Source of the DNA: Dermacentor variabilis
Taxonomy: Eukaryota > Arthropoda > Arachnida > Ixodida > Ixodidae
Direction: 5' to 3'
DNA length: 64,000 nucleotides
Assembly (NCBI RefSeq): GCF_050947875.1
Contig: NC_134570.1
Location: 109,932,287 to 109,996,286 of the forward strand
The first letter of the stretch is position 1. The number at the start of each line of letters is the position of its first letter. Below, piece after piece: positions 1 through 10,499 of the stretch. A program made the translations under genes and the position numbers. A model generated the notes under the pieces. That model had not been told where the DNA came from. It saw only the letters and a list, made by a program, of their open reading frames with translations, and searched no databases.

Positions 1-25
1 GTCCCCGACGATCGGAGCAGAAACT

Positions 26-194
26 CCAAGGAAGGTATTCTGTAAAAGTCCACCTAGCGGACATGTCCATTTCATCTGCTTCTGAAGTGCCGATTGGCTT
101 TGTCGCCTTGCTGCTGTGGACCCGCAGCCCAGCCCAGCCAATCAGACGAAACGGACATGTCCACTAGTGGACTCTTACAGAATACCTCCCCTGG
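26..194. mobile_element. Short palindromic MITE-like element
   Basis: The first ~50 bases (from CCAAGGAAGGTATTC through GGACATGTCC to TTTCATCTG) recur as a reverse complement at about 147-194 with a few mismatches, so almost the whole 169 bp can fold on itself. The inner part also mirrors (GATTGGCT near 92 against AGCCAATC near 157). There is no transposase and no clear target-site duplication. The short open frames across it are by-products of the palindrome. A non-autonomous DNA transposon is the likely class; the superfamily is unknown. Confidence 0.6.
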
Positions 195-369
195 AAAAGG
201 GCGTTCTACGCCGTTTCCTCACGGCCACTGCTGCTCGCCAAGGTCATTTGACAGACGTTCCAGCTATTTGCTGGGTCATCCCAGAAAGCAAGAAGCGCCA
301 GTTTGAGTCAAGCGCGACAATCCCTGTTTGCTTGAGTGTGTTCAGCGAACAAAGATACCGGAGTGATTA

Positions 370-1500
370 AGCGCACGCTCGCCCTCAACGCGGATCCTTC
401 GGCGACTTCGGGCGTTCCGATTGGACGAAAGTGTGATGACAGATTTCCCTGGTCTAGGGATCTAGGAAGGACCGAGGGGATTTAAGCAGACATTTTCAGC
501 TCCTCAGGGTGTGCTTCAATTTAGTGATGATTGATTGCTGAGACGCAACGTTCTCCGCTCCTCATGCAGATATTGTAAATGAACACCGAACTCCTCGTTC
601 TCGATGAGAACGTCCTTAGCGTGAATGAGTCGTACGACGGCATAGTCCAGTTACCATTTTTTACATGCTCCAACCCAACTCTTACAAGGCATACCAAAAT
701 ATTTGGATCAATAGGCTTTCCTGGTAATGTATGGTCATAAGGAGGAAGTCAACTGCAGGTCAGCCGCAAGCCTATTGAAATTACATTTCAGATGTACTCT
801 ATTACGGACGGTCTAGTTGGTTCACGCTAAACAGCTACGTGGAGTTTCTTGCTATAAATGTTGATAATATACACTATGTACTATCTTTCTTTCCGCCAAT
901 CTTCTTGAGCTTTGCACAGTATGTTACTTGTAAAATTAGGCATTGCTAAGACAGCAGGAGATATTCGTTCAACAAAAGCTAATTCTTTCAAACTATTCGA
1001 TGGTGCCCCAAGTGCTTTAATGAGTGCGCCCCCAGCTTGAGTTAGGAGAGCCTACGCTCGAAAGCGTTATCCAAATACCAGCGTGAATGTTAAAGCTACA
1101 AGAGAAACACTCTGTCTCGCGGACTATCGCGAGAGATGTACCGAGAATGTGCTGACGGCAACGTCAATATCAGTGTAACGAATTGCTCTAGCAGCGGCAC
1201 TGATAAGCAAAGGATGACCAGAACACGCAGTTTCACTCTATCCCCTTGATTTAGCTTTTGTTTAGTCGCGGTCAGCGGATATGGCCGAGGGCTCTACATC
1301 GACTGAATGACGCCGTGCTTGCCCCAGTGGATCGGTCCATTTATTCTCATCATTGAGCCAAGGACATGAGCCGCGTATGCTGGCACTTGAAAAGAACTTG
1401 TATTTGGCCTGGTTGGTATTTATTGCATATCTTGTGACAGCATTTTAACGAATAGTTACAGCATCTTAGCCATTTTTGGCCAACTCGGTAAAGGGATTTC
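370..1500. other. No gene recognised
   Basis: Mixed-composition sequence with no long open frame, no recognised repeat and no convincing signal on either strand. Confidence 0.5.
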
Positions 1501-1559
1501 TTTTACTCAGGAACTTCCAATCGGAAATTCCCTGCGTTTTTTAGACCTAAGCATTTCGT

Positions 1560-2225
1560 TTGCTAAAGACCACGCGTGCTGGCAGTACTTCGCTCGGTCA
1601 CAGCAGTTTGGTGTCATGTGACTCCTCCCAGTCAAGGATAGTAAAACGAGAAGTAGCGACGCTCTGTTTAGAATTAGCTCTTCGGAAGTCGTACGTGCAG
1701 AGGATGCAGCTCGCATTTGACAATGAGATTTCCCGTCTTAAGACGGCAGGGTTCCCTGACTCGACGGTAACGCCAGCGGTGGAAACCCTCCTTCAGAAGG
1801 TAGAAGGCTCTAGGAGCAAAGCAACGGTGAGGACGACTACTATGGCCGCCACACCTAAAGTGGTACCGTACATTCACAGGGTCACTCGCAACACAAGGAA
1901 GGTGGCTGGCAGGTTTGGAGTCCCCCTTGTCTTTTCAGCCCCTTTTAAGCTGGCGCGGCTCCTCCCTCGCACCTCCGGTGATCCTAAAAGAAGGCAAGGC
2001 TGCGGAAAGAACCATACCAAGCCGTACGCCAAAGGCAATGTAAGAGCTGTGTATGAAAAATCCCCCTGGTGTGTGGCAAGTCTTACGTAGGGCAGACGGG
2101 ACGGTGCCTGAATGATCGAGCCAGGGAACATGAACAAAAGTTTACTAAAGATGAATTGGCGCACTTGCCAGCGCACTGCAATGCCTGCCCCCCTGTAAAC
2201 CACGTTTTAAGGAGAGAAATATTCT
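1560..2225 (+). pseudogene. Penelope-like element, RT tail and GIY-YIG endonuclease remnant
   Basis: Frame 1560-2090 reads like the region after the reverse transcriptase core of a Penelope-like element: VKREVATLCLELALRKS, then FDNEISRLKTAGFPDS, then VVPYIHRVTRN and a GCGKNHTK block. A frame change near 2070 is needed to continue into CGKSYVGQTGRCLNDRAREH, the second half of a GIY-YIG nuclease, followed by a cysteine/histidine segment (AHLPAHCNACPP) to 2220. PLE proteins combine RT and GIY-YIG nuclease activity for target-primed insertion. This copy is 5'-truncated and frameshifted, and its 3' end stops where the hairpin-array element begins. Identification is from remembered family motifs; the clade is not resolved. 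Confidence 0.75.
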
Positions 2226-2236
2226 GGGAAGAATCC

Positions 2237-2507
2237 ACACTCTAAAAATTTTAACACCCTTAAGGGTGTAAATGACTTGTCCCATGGGTGACACCCTTTT
2301 TGGGTGTATTGTTACACCCCAAGCAAAGGGGGCAAATTAACACCCCACAACAGAAGGGGTGTTAAAATGACGTCACCTCGCCTATGGGTGTAAAACAAAC
2401 AACACCCTTTCTATATGGGGTGTAACACAGGCACCACCCTTTCAATATGGGTGTAGCATGGACAACACCCTTCCAAAAGGGTGTTATCCCTGCAAGTATT
2501 TTAGTGT
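2237..2507. mobile_element. Hairpin-array element built of ACACCC/GGGTGT pairs
   Basis: About seven imperfect hairpins follow one another at roughly 36-bp spacing. Each is an ACACCC-type arm, a short spacer and a GGGTGT arm (near 2254-2269, 2290-2307, 2313-2332, 2340-2363, 2401-2424, 2432-2454 and 2464-2485). The outer ends are short inverted sequences (ACACTCTAAAA on the left, TTTTAGTGT on the right), so this looks like a 271-bp non-autonomous element and not a simple satellite. It abuts the PLE remnant. A related element lies at 14596-14763. It encodes nothing. Confidence 0.6.
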
Positions 2508-2519
2508 TCACTACAGCCA

Positions 2520-3765
2520 TGTAGTTAATGGGCAGACTAGCTGTTGTGAATGCTGCCTAGCCTTAGCTATGGTACTACCTTGTTCAGTATGAGCCAGAAT
2601 CTGTGAGGCGTCGTCATATTGCGCTTCTGGTCCGTCATGTGGTAGCATAACGTGCGACCCTTTCAGGCAAACAATTTAAGGTTTCGCCATTGCAGCAAGG
2701 CACACACGCCATGCTTTTCGTAATCTTCCTCTGCAGTGATAGTACACTGCCGGCAGGATGCAGAGCGCAATAACAATGCGCGCTGCACTAAGGACACAGG
2801 ATCTCCCGCACCTTGGTGCACCAGTACTTATAACCCCGTGGAAACAGCACACAGCCAAAAGCATGGTTACATGCATTTCAGAAATAATTAAAAACCTCCA
2901 CTTTTCTTGGTCAAAAATTTTCGCAACACCAGCTCGACCATGAGGGAAAGACACCATAGCTCGTTGTTGTAGCTCATATTGAATGCAATAGAGCGCAAGC
3001 AATGCATAGATTGGCGACGGTAACAAGTGCAGTACTACAGAAGCATACGTTTGCCTGTCAAGCAGTTTTATGCCGTTTTAAGCACACACTTTATATCTCT
3101 ATTCATCAAAGCTGTCATTTATCTCCACGGGATGCTTCTACTAGTACTTTCGCACATATGACTTAAAGGTAGCACTGAAAGGCAAAGAACAAAGTGCTTC
3201 CACGTCGAATAATGTTTCAGCATTTACAAACAAAACAGCATGTGTAGCTGTGCGTGCTGTTCCAATATATAAGCATGCACTATTTACTGAAATATATGTA
3301 TGCTCCATTTACTTCCAGTGACCTGCTTATACCCAATAATTTAGTTTATTTTTCACCATGTGCTTGCATTGAATATTCCACAGGCATGGTAAGTTAATCT
3401 ACCAGAATAACTATCAACTAGTCTAAGGTTACCTAACCGAACAAAATCATTGTAAAATTTGTGACAAAATGTCAGAAGAAAAGTATTTATTTCATTAAAG
3501 AGAAATGGTTACATAATAATATTTGCACATTTTAAAAGTAAAAAAGGAAGATAAGGAGTAAAACCATACCAGTACAAAGACATAAGCACCGAATAATGGC
3601 ACAGCCTTGCTCAATTAAATTTTAAGCAGAACAGTTTTTTTAAATAACCTCACCACGAACTATCACATGTTCTCATTCGAAAAGCACTGCATGTTATTAT
3701 AAAGCACAAAAATAACCGGTCACATAAGTAAGAACAAGTCTGAGTGTGTCTTTAACACAAGGATA
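2520..3765. other. AT-rich intergenic DNA
   Basis: No gene or recognised repeat. The frame at 2676-3026 (minus) has no start context, splice sites or family resemblance that would support it. Confidence 0.5.
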
Positions 3766-3771
3766 TAAAGT

Positions 3772-3855
3772 TGGGCGAGTTGGTACAGTAACATGATCTT
3801 GTATTGTAGCGCGAAGTGACACGGACACAGACCAGAAGCAGACAGGATGAGCGCT
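3772..3855. mobile_element. Penelope-type terminal fragment (tentative)
   Basis: The stretch begins GGGCGAGTTGGTACAG and ends AGCGCT, with GACACGGACACAGACC between. The same GGGCGAGTTGGT start occurs at 30161 just outside the PLE remnant at 30186-30837. It resembles the pseudo-LTR end of tick Penelope-like elements. A short (AT)n/(GT)n tract follows at 3855-3878. The identity is an inference from shared words. Confidence 0.4.
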
Positions 3856-4435
3856 ATATATATATATATGTGTGTGTGACTGCAAGAAACCGCAGCACAT
3901 GTAAATGAATATTGAATACATAGTAGTAACCTGAAGACGACAAACAAAAGCCATCAGCCATCAACTGCGCGGCAAATCTGAGTGCAAGCTATTCTCTTGT
4001 CAAGTATAGCTGTAGGCATTGCGACCAATGTGCTCCCAAGATGCATGAGGCATTAGTCATTGCAGAGTTGTACGGACATGACAATCCTAGGATGATTATG
4101 TTCTTGAGGCTTTTTCCCCACTTTCCATCTTTTGAAACTAGTATACTTCAGTCATGAAAACAAAAATGCTACAACTGGCCTGTGATAAGTTTTGCGTCTT
4201 ATTTCCTAGCAGCTCATTGAAAAGAGCCACGATGAGAAATTCAAATGCTGTTACCTCATCAGACATTCAAATTTCTTAAACACAAACAAAACCAGATAGG
4301 CATTAGAGCGAGCATCACTTAAATGCATTACACTGGTTTAAAGTTATTGCACCACTTTGTGCCAGGTAAAAATGTTAGAAACATCAAAAATGTTAAGATT
4401 CTACGGCCAATCGTGAAAACTAAATAAAAAAATCA

Positions 4436-4661
4436 TTAAGCTTTCTTAAACGGGTACAGGAGCTTTACACTGGCCGTCTTGGTGATTGACACACAGATAG
4501 ATGAGCCGCCATTCCACTGAGACGAGAATGTTGAGGGCTTCGCATGGAAGTCTGCGAGACACTGCAGAGTAGTTCTTGGTCCACATGAAGGAGGTTGCTT
4601 GCATACACATCTGGGCCACCATACTGAATGCATGGTGTTACCGGAACCTTTTTCCCCTGCA
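4436..4661 (-). other. Possible 3' terminal exon, uncertain frame
   Basis: On the minus strand a good acceptor (CTTTTTACCACAG) ends at 4662, and two reading frames then stay open for about 200 nt. One gives VQGKKVPVTPCIQYGGPDVY and stops near 4465. The other stops near 4436. Neither matches a family I recognise, and no AATAAA is seen close downstream. A chance open stretch is quite possible. Confidence 0.22.
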
Positions 4662-4739
4662 CTGTGGTAAAAAGCATGGTTAAGTTTATACGATATTTAA
4701 TATGCAAAAGAAGAGGTGAGGCATGCAGACAGGACACGA

Positions 4740-5930
4740 GAGTAGAGAAGTGAACACGAACGCGAAAAACATGAGAAATTTCATTAAATTGTTTTATTAG
4801 ATAAAATTTTTATACTATGTGTCATTCATTATGAGGGTTCATAACCGCAACATATTTAATATATAATCAGGTAGAATTATCAGCTTGGTCAGTTTGTACA
4901 AACTCGTTTGAGGCAAGAAATCAAGTTTTGCAAACACAACCTCAACATTCTTGATTGAAAAAGGAACACCTCAGATGACATGCAGTCCTTTGAGTGGGAA
5001 TTGCAAAGTTCAAGAAAAACAAATTAAAACTCACAGACCGATCTTGAAAAAGGAATAAGCAGCTGCTACTGCAAAAAGCGAATTAATTGACACGTTTTAG
5101 TAGCACAAGGGCATCTTTGGCCAATGAGCGCCAAGTCTATACTGCAAAAGATAAACTTAGTGCATCTTTACAAAGCAAATATATAAAGATGACTAATGCC
5201 TCTCTGCACTACAGTTGCTTTGCTCTAGCGTGAAGTCATTTTAATGCATGCACACGTACATACACACGCTACACCCAAGTGTAACGGCTGCAGAATTAAA
5301 ATTGGGCAGCAACAAAGTCGCAACCTTTAACCATTGATCCCAAGCTCTAGTAGTGACTGGAGGTAGTACCAATATCGCCAATGATGAGTCGCAATCTTTC
5401 TGCCCAATGTTATGCTGCTCTTATTGTCAAAGATGAGTTACAGTCGGCATTGAGGGAAAGCTGCCCTCAAGAGCAGCTCTAATTTTTGTGTTATTTCTAA
5501 CCAGAGACCAATGAAGTAATATATTTTTAGAATGAGAATGACACCGAAAAATTGAGCACGTAAGAAATTTGGAAAATTTGGTACATTTTTCCGGGATTAA
5601 CTTGGGGGTTAACGGCTAAAGCGACAATCCAGAAACTAGAACAAGTTTTGACATGTTTGCTACCAGTGAATGCTAGAAAATATGTTGGCATTCTGTAGTT
5701 TTGTCCAACAGTGCAAAAGGGATTCTTAATAACTGAGGAAATAAATGGAAAAGTATCATGAAGTATATTTCGTGAATGTAATGCTGTATCACTCAACTTC
5801 TGTTACTTTATAATCTCCACTTGATTAACCTCCACTTTCTGAACTAGTTCAGGAGGTGCTGCATTTCACTACTCATTCCACCAGTTCAACGTGGCAGCAA
5901 CTGCACGTTGTGATTTGTTTTACTTAGTGC
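4740..5930. other. AT-rich intergenic DNA
   Basis: No coding signal. Homopolymer-rich and low in CpG. The minus frame at 5527-5796 lacks any supporting feature. Confidence 0.5.
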
Positions 5931-6049
5931 AGGCTTTGTGCAGGGCGAGTTCACAGCATTCCCTGCACTTGGCCGAAAGGTAGTGCATGTTTACGCAGCA
6001 GGTGTGGTGCCGCTTCTGCACGAGCGAGGTGCAGAAATCAGAGTTCATA

Positions 6050-6190
6050 CAATTGCTAGAGGGAACTCTGACGTTAGTGTCCACAGGAGATCAAACAAGA
6101 ACGCCTGTACCAGCATGGAAATTATGGAAAGTACATGGATTTGCCTAAACTTCGTCTGTTTGGCTTCAAACGGCTTTGTGACTTTGTAAA
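6050..6190 (+). repeat. Tick interspersed repeat, left copy of an inverted pair
   Basis: Starts near GCTAGAGGGAACTCTGACG and runs through CATGGATTTGCCTAAACTTC to GGCTTTGTGACTTTGTA. A diverged copy in the opposite direction lies at 6510-6640, and a related word (GGCAAATCCATGTGC, minus) at about 16010. The open frame 5938-6189 falls in this repeat and is not regarded as a gene. Confidence 0.5.
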
Positions 6191-6242
6191 CTAGTCATTT
6201 TCAACAATATACTGTGTAACAAATAAATAAGCATTAAAATCG

Positions 6243-6315
6243 TCCGACGACAGGATTCAAACACAGGAACTCTAGAACAGAAGTCTGATATTGAAACCAT
6301 TAAGCCACGGAGGCA
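6243..6315 (-). mobile_element. tRNA-derived SINE head
   Basis: On the minus strand the sequence begins TGCCTCCGTGGCTTAATGG (A-box-like TGGCTTAATGG) and has a B-box-like TTTGAATCCTG near the end, then GTCGGACGATTTTAAT. Spacing fits a tRNA head of about 73 nt, but the T-arm and acceptor stems do not pair properly, so this is a SINE head and not a functional tRNA. It sits inside the inverted repeat pair 6050-6190 / 6510-6640. Confidence 0.55.
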
Positions 6316-6509
6316 TGTAACGACAAGCGAGTGCAACGCTCTGATGAATTTATCGCGGGCATACCAGTGCCTTGAGACTCTTGGCGCCTTTCGATTTGGC
6401 CACCTGGACAAGCTCAATCGTTGCAATTAATAGCAATTGTGCATGTTGGCGCCGTCTTCAGCACTTCGAAGAGTATAGACTGCGCTGAAATTTACGACAA
6501 TAAGATTTA

Positions 6510-6640
6510 TATAGCGTATAATATACGAAGCCACAAGAACGTCTGAATTCACAAGCACGAATATCAGACAAATCCATGTGCTTCCCGTCATTCCCATGGT
6601 GGTACGAATGCAGCGCCTGAGCTCCCTCTAGTAATTACTG
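6510..6640 (-). repeat. Tick interspersed repeat, right copy of an inverted pair
   Basis: On the minus strand it starts ACTAGAGGGAGCTCAGGCGC and contains CACCATGGGAATGACGGG and CACATGGATTTGTC. It is colinear with the plus-strand copy at 6050-6190 but diverged. The pair could fold into a long imperfect stem enclosing a SINE head. Confidence 0.45.
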
Positions 6641-6649
6641 TAAGAAACT

Positions 6650-7400
6650 TTGGCAGAAATAACCGAAGTGCCTCGCATTTTGTTCTGGAGTAATAAACTA
6701 AGTTTTGCTGGTCCCATAAATCTTACTGGTCATTAATTCCAAGTTTTAGTGCAGTCACATGTCTAGTAGACAATTGTGGTATTTTGCATAAACATTGCAA
6801 AGCCAACTGTGATGAATGTTCACTCTGGTAAATTGTTTATGATCGAGTAGCATAGACTACTGAAGCAATCTCTGGAAGCCAAGTGAAGTAATTTTCTTAT
6901 TAGCAGCCTTTAAACAGCATTCGAGCATATGACACATGCACCTCAGATATGCAGATATTTCCTTGACTCAGCAAGAAGCGATGCTTCATGTTCCACGAGG
7001 CTACTTCTATCAAAGCAGTATTGGTGCTCTCTAAAAACAATTCCAATGCAGATGATCCAAATATTTTTCAGGGGCAACAGTTATGCCTGAAATCATGCTA
7101 GATTAGTTTTTTTTAAACACATGCTCAGACCATGTTAGAAGTGCTTCTTAAAATCCTCCTATTTATTAGACTAGTCATATATCTGTACACAAAGGCTACT
7201 AATTAGGTCCCATGCTATATCATCATCTTAAAACTTCACTTCGTAATACATATGCTGTGATAAGATTTGAGACCACATTGAGATGCTGAACAAGGTGAAT
7301 TCATTATTTTAAAATGAAGCTCCTGTTCTTCCAAACGAGAAGAAAGGCTACTGAGGGTCAAAATTTTTCTGAATCACAGCTGGAAGATGCCAGGGAAGGC
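6650..7400. other. AT-rich intergenic DNA
   Basis: Nothing recognised on either strand. Confidence 0.5.
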
Positions 7401-7404
7401 ACGT

Positions 7405-7548
7405 GGAAACTTATTTATAATTTTCTATTTAAATGTAGAAATGATAAAGGGAAATGAAAATTGTCAAAAACAACCAGGCATGGGGGGAGAATGAACCTAC
7501 AGCCTTTGCATAGGCATGCGATGCACTAACCACTGTGCCACCGAGGCA
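7405..7548 (-). mobile_element. tRNA-derived SINE copy (minus)
   Basis: The minus strand reads TGCCTCGGTGGCACAGTGG (A box), then GGTTCATTC (degenerate B box), then a body with TTTTCATTTCCCTTTATC and TTAAATAGAAAATT. The body words match the plus-strand copy at 7598-7810, which lies head-to-head with it about 50 bp away. Confidence 0.6.
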
Positions 7549-7597
7549 GCATTCAACCGTCCACAATGGTCCCTCAGATTGTCGACGCTCGAACACG

Positions 7598-7810
7598 GCC
7601 GTAGTACCCCAGTGGTTAGTATAATCACATGCGTAATGTGAAGGTTATGGGTCCGTTCCTCACCCACAGCTGGATATCTTTTAATCCACTTTCACTTACC
7701 TAGAATTTATCACTTTTATACTTCATATAAAAAACTTAAAACATGTTCCTGTATACTTTCCGTGGCCTCATTATCTGCTGGCTTCTTCCAGTTCTGTTAC
7801 TTCCAACACT
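7598..7810 (+). mobile_element. tRNA-derived SINE copy (plus)
   Basis: Head GTAGTACCCCAGTGGTTAG (A box) and GGTCCGTTCCT (degenerate B box), then body words AATCCACTTTCACTTACC and TTTATCACTTTTATACTTC, ending with CTCATTATCTGCTGGCTTC. Same SINE family as 7405-7548 and 48060-48215. No clean target duplication was found. Confidence 0.6.
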
Positions 7811-8334
7811 TATACATATTCTAATCTGGTAAGTAAACAGTTTTGCATGATGCTGGAATGCAATATAATACATTATTGCGGGGCCGTGTTATGTAGAATG
7901 CCTTACATTGCCCAGGCAAGGTGTATTAATGTCAATCTGAAAAAAAAACAATTCCCACTCCAGGCAGAAATGCTGTGTACTGCTGTGTGCAACAGGGTTT
8001 AACGAAAACAACTTGTTCAGAAATAAAGCCACCAAACAACGAGGAAATATGAAAACTAGATGAAAATTTGTGCAGTTGCATGTTAAAAATTTACCACAGC
8101 ATCAGATGAAGACATAATGAAGGAAGCGCGAGGATGGTTTATTTTGGACACACGAGGCAATATACTTGAAAGATGCATATGAGCTTACACGTGGAAAAAT
8201 ATTGTTTATGTAGCAGCTAAACTACGAACAGGCCTAGAACACACTGATACAAGGTGTCGAGCATGTAAATCTTATCATGCCCTTAAGTCAAAGAAACATG
8301 GCTGTTTCTCATGATTCGCTACACATAATTGAGG

Positions 8335-8392
8335 TTTTTAGCGCACGAAAAGGGACGAAAGACAGTGGCGAAACGAGGACACAGCGCTACAC
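8335..8392. mobile_element. Penelope-type terminal fragment (tentative)
   Basis: Contains GCGCACGAAAAGGGACG and GAGGACACAGCGCT. This ends with the same AGCGCT signature as 3772-3855, 17283-17410 and the PLE remnant near 30240. Short, so the identity is tentative. Confidence 0.35.
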
Positions 8393-8399
8393 ATGGCTG

Positions 8400-10100
8400 G
8401 CTCACACAACTTAGCCACTTCTATATATGCCTTGTAATTACCAGGTGGTCTGTATGACATGTGCAAGCTTTAAATATGTACAAGTGCCACGTAGCTGGAC
8501 AGCACCAAGGTAATGTCGTTTGCCATCGTTTTGAGAAAGTGAAACCAATTCTTGCATTTTTCCTAATTAGGTAGTTAGTTATTAAAGATTATTTAACTGC
8601 TGAATTATATTCAAAGCAAAAGTGTCAGTGCGAAAATTGTAGAGCATCCTGAAAAATTCCCAATCCAGCTTTCTACTGCTCAATAGGTGCAACAAATTTT
8701 TTTTTCAGGCTTGAAAGAAGCCAGTGAACACATGCAAGAAGTGCCGTGCAACTAACCGCTCGTGCACCTGAACACCGTTTGGCTCCTCCTTTCATGCTTG
8801 AAAAAAACTTTTTGAAAAGAATATTTTACAAATCAATTATTTATTATTGACTATGTTTTAGGCAAAATGCATGAAATAGTGTGACTGCCACCTCCATTTT
8901 CGGCGACATGAATTGACTCCATTTTCATGTCCAAATCCAGCTATACATGGTGCGTGTTTTGAGCTGGTTTTGTAATTTAGGCTGGTTTTGACTAATTGAA
9001 GCTTCGCAGCCTAATAATGCAGTCAGCCTAAAAAGAAATTGGTACATAAACGGTCGCTGTCAGTACTCCATACTCCTTTAACTTAGTGCAAAGTGCTTGT
9101 GAGCCAAGAAGTTGGTAGTTCTAAGCAGTATTTCTCATTTTGACCTGGTGTAATAGCCCACTTACTATGATGCCATGCTGCTCAGTCATGCTGGTCCCAG
9201 CTTCAATCTAGGCCATGGCAGCTGCCCTCCAATGAGGGTAAAATGCAATAACGCTTATGCACTTAGATTCAGGTGTACATTAAAGAAGGCCAGGTTCCCA
9301 AAACTTCAGGTTGTGACTTTGGAATGTAAAAGCACATAATTTAATTTTAAAATCTAAAGGTGCTTTATTAGGAGCAGGGGCATCATTTTGAGCTTTTACC
9401 GCACTGCCATGGCACCAAGAAGCACCAAGTAAATAAAAACAATTTCTTAGACAATGTACATATCTTGCAAACATTTACAAACACCTCTCTGCATGCACCT
9501 CTGTTGCTGTTATATTTAGATCCGTATGCCAAGGCGGGTTATGATGTTAGGACATGTTTCAAACTTGTTTTTTTTTACCGCTTTAAAGTTGTTGGTTATT
9601 TTGCATCTCATTGTGTGTCGAACGCACATTTCAGCGCATCAATTTCTTCAGAAAGTGCACTCCTCTTTATTTATTTGTGCATGCAAAAAGGGTTCAGAAG
9701 AACTGCTTTCTGAAAGTCTGTATAACAAGCAAAAAACAATTCTATGTAGGCTGCACAAAGAGAAAGGATTGGTTTGTAAATATGTTATTTAGTTCTTAAA
9801 AAAAGAGGCAGCTGTCAGTATTCTGTTCCAAAGTAAAGATTGCCCCTACCTGGCTCTGCTTCATTTTCCGATGTTGATGGTCCATTCTGGGGCACTCAAC
9901 TGATAGGCTGCACTTTGGCGATGTCGGGTGTGCTGTCACCAGGCCCAAGGTCGATCGACATCCTCACCAAAAGTCGAGTCCAAACGCTATAAAAGAAATA
10001 TCTCATCATTTTGCTATCAGTTTTGTCATCTTGCGTGTTTCACACACGGCCGTCAGTGAAATATTTCGTCACTTGGATACTGAAAGAAATTCAAGCATTT
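8400..10100. other. AT-rich intergenic DNA
   Basis: No recognised gene. Overlapping plus frames at 9465-9799 are AT-rich chance frames. A splice-donor-like CAG/GTAGGG occurs on the minus strand near 9848, but the frame upstream contains a stop (see rejected items). Confidence 0.45.
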
Positions 10101-10103
10101 TCT

Positions 10104-10117
10104 GGCAGCCAAGCTGA
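10104..10117. repeat. Target-site duplication, left copy
   Basis: GGCAGCCAAGCTGA, identical to 10472-10485. Confidence 0.85.
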
Positions 10118-10471
10118 TGATGATGATGTGTGGTGTTTTATGGCGCAAGGGCCAGGTTTGGCCAAAGAGCGCCATGACAAGTGGTAATGTTGACGATGTA
10201 TTATGGAAGATGCGACTTGGCTGTAAACTGGCCTAAAAATTGTTGCTGTAAAGTGCGTAAAATCTACGTGCTATAAAATTATGGCGATGACTAATGACGA
10301 ATACTATGAACATTAAAATCCATCGTGGAAGAATGATGCAAAATATAAAATATATAGGATGGTAAAACTACTTGGAGCGCTGCTGCCTCGCCAGAGCCCT
10401 TGAAACACAAGGACCTAGAAGCATGTGCTATACGAAAGAGCTATCACAGCGGCATCCTCTGAAGAGAGGAC
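10118..10471 (-). mobile_element. Retroposed insertion with perfect 14-bp target duplication
   Basis: The 14-mer GGCAGCCAAGCTGA is present at 10104-10117 and again at 10472-10485, defining a 354-bp insertion. On the minus strand the insert ends in a (TCA)n tail preceded by GCGCCATAAAACACCAC, so it was inserted minus-strand by a non-LTR mechanism. GGCGCAAGGGCCAGG is the typical tick LINE/SINE 3'-end word. No coding frame remains, so it is either a 5'-truncated LINE 3' UTR or a SINE. Confidence 0.8.
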
Positions 10472-10485
10472 GGCAGCCAAGCTGA
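10472..10485. repeat. Target-site duplication, right copy
   Basis: GGCAGCCAAGCTGA, identical to 10104-10117. Confidence 0.85.
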
Positions 10486-10499
10486 ATATACAGTAAATG

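Noticed and set aside
6243..6315. Functional tRNA gene on the minus strand
   Set aside because: A- and B-box words are present, but the acceptor and T stems do not pair; SINE head preferred.
9845..9975. Possible exon on the minus strand ending at CCAG/GTAGGG
   Set aside because: The attractive frame starting MSIDLGPGDSTPDIAK contains an in-frame TGA before the donor.
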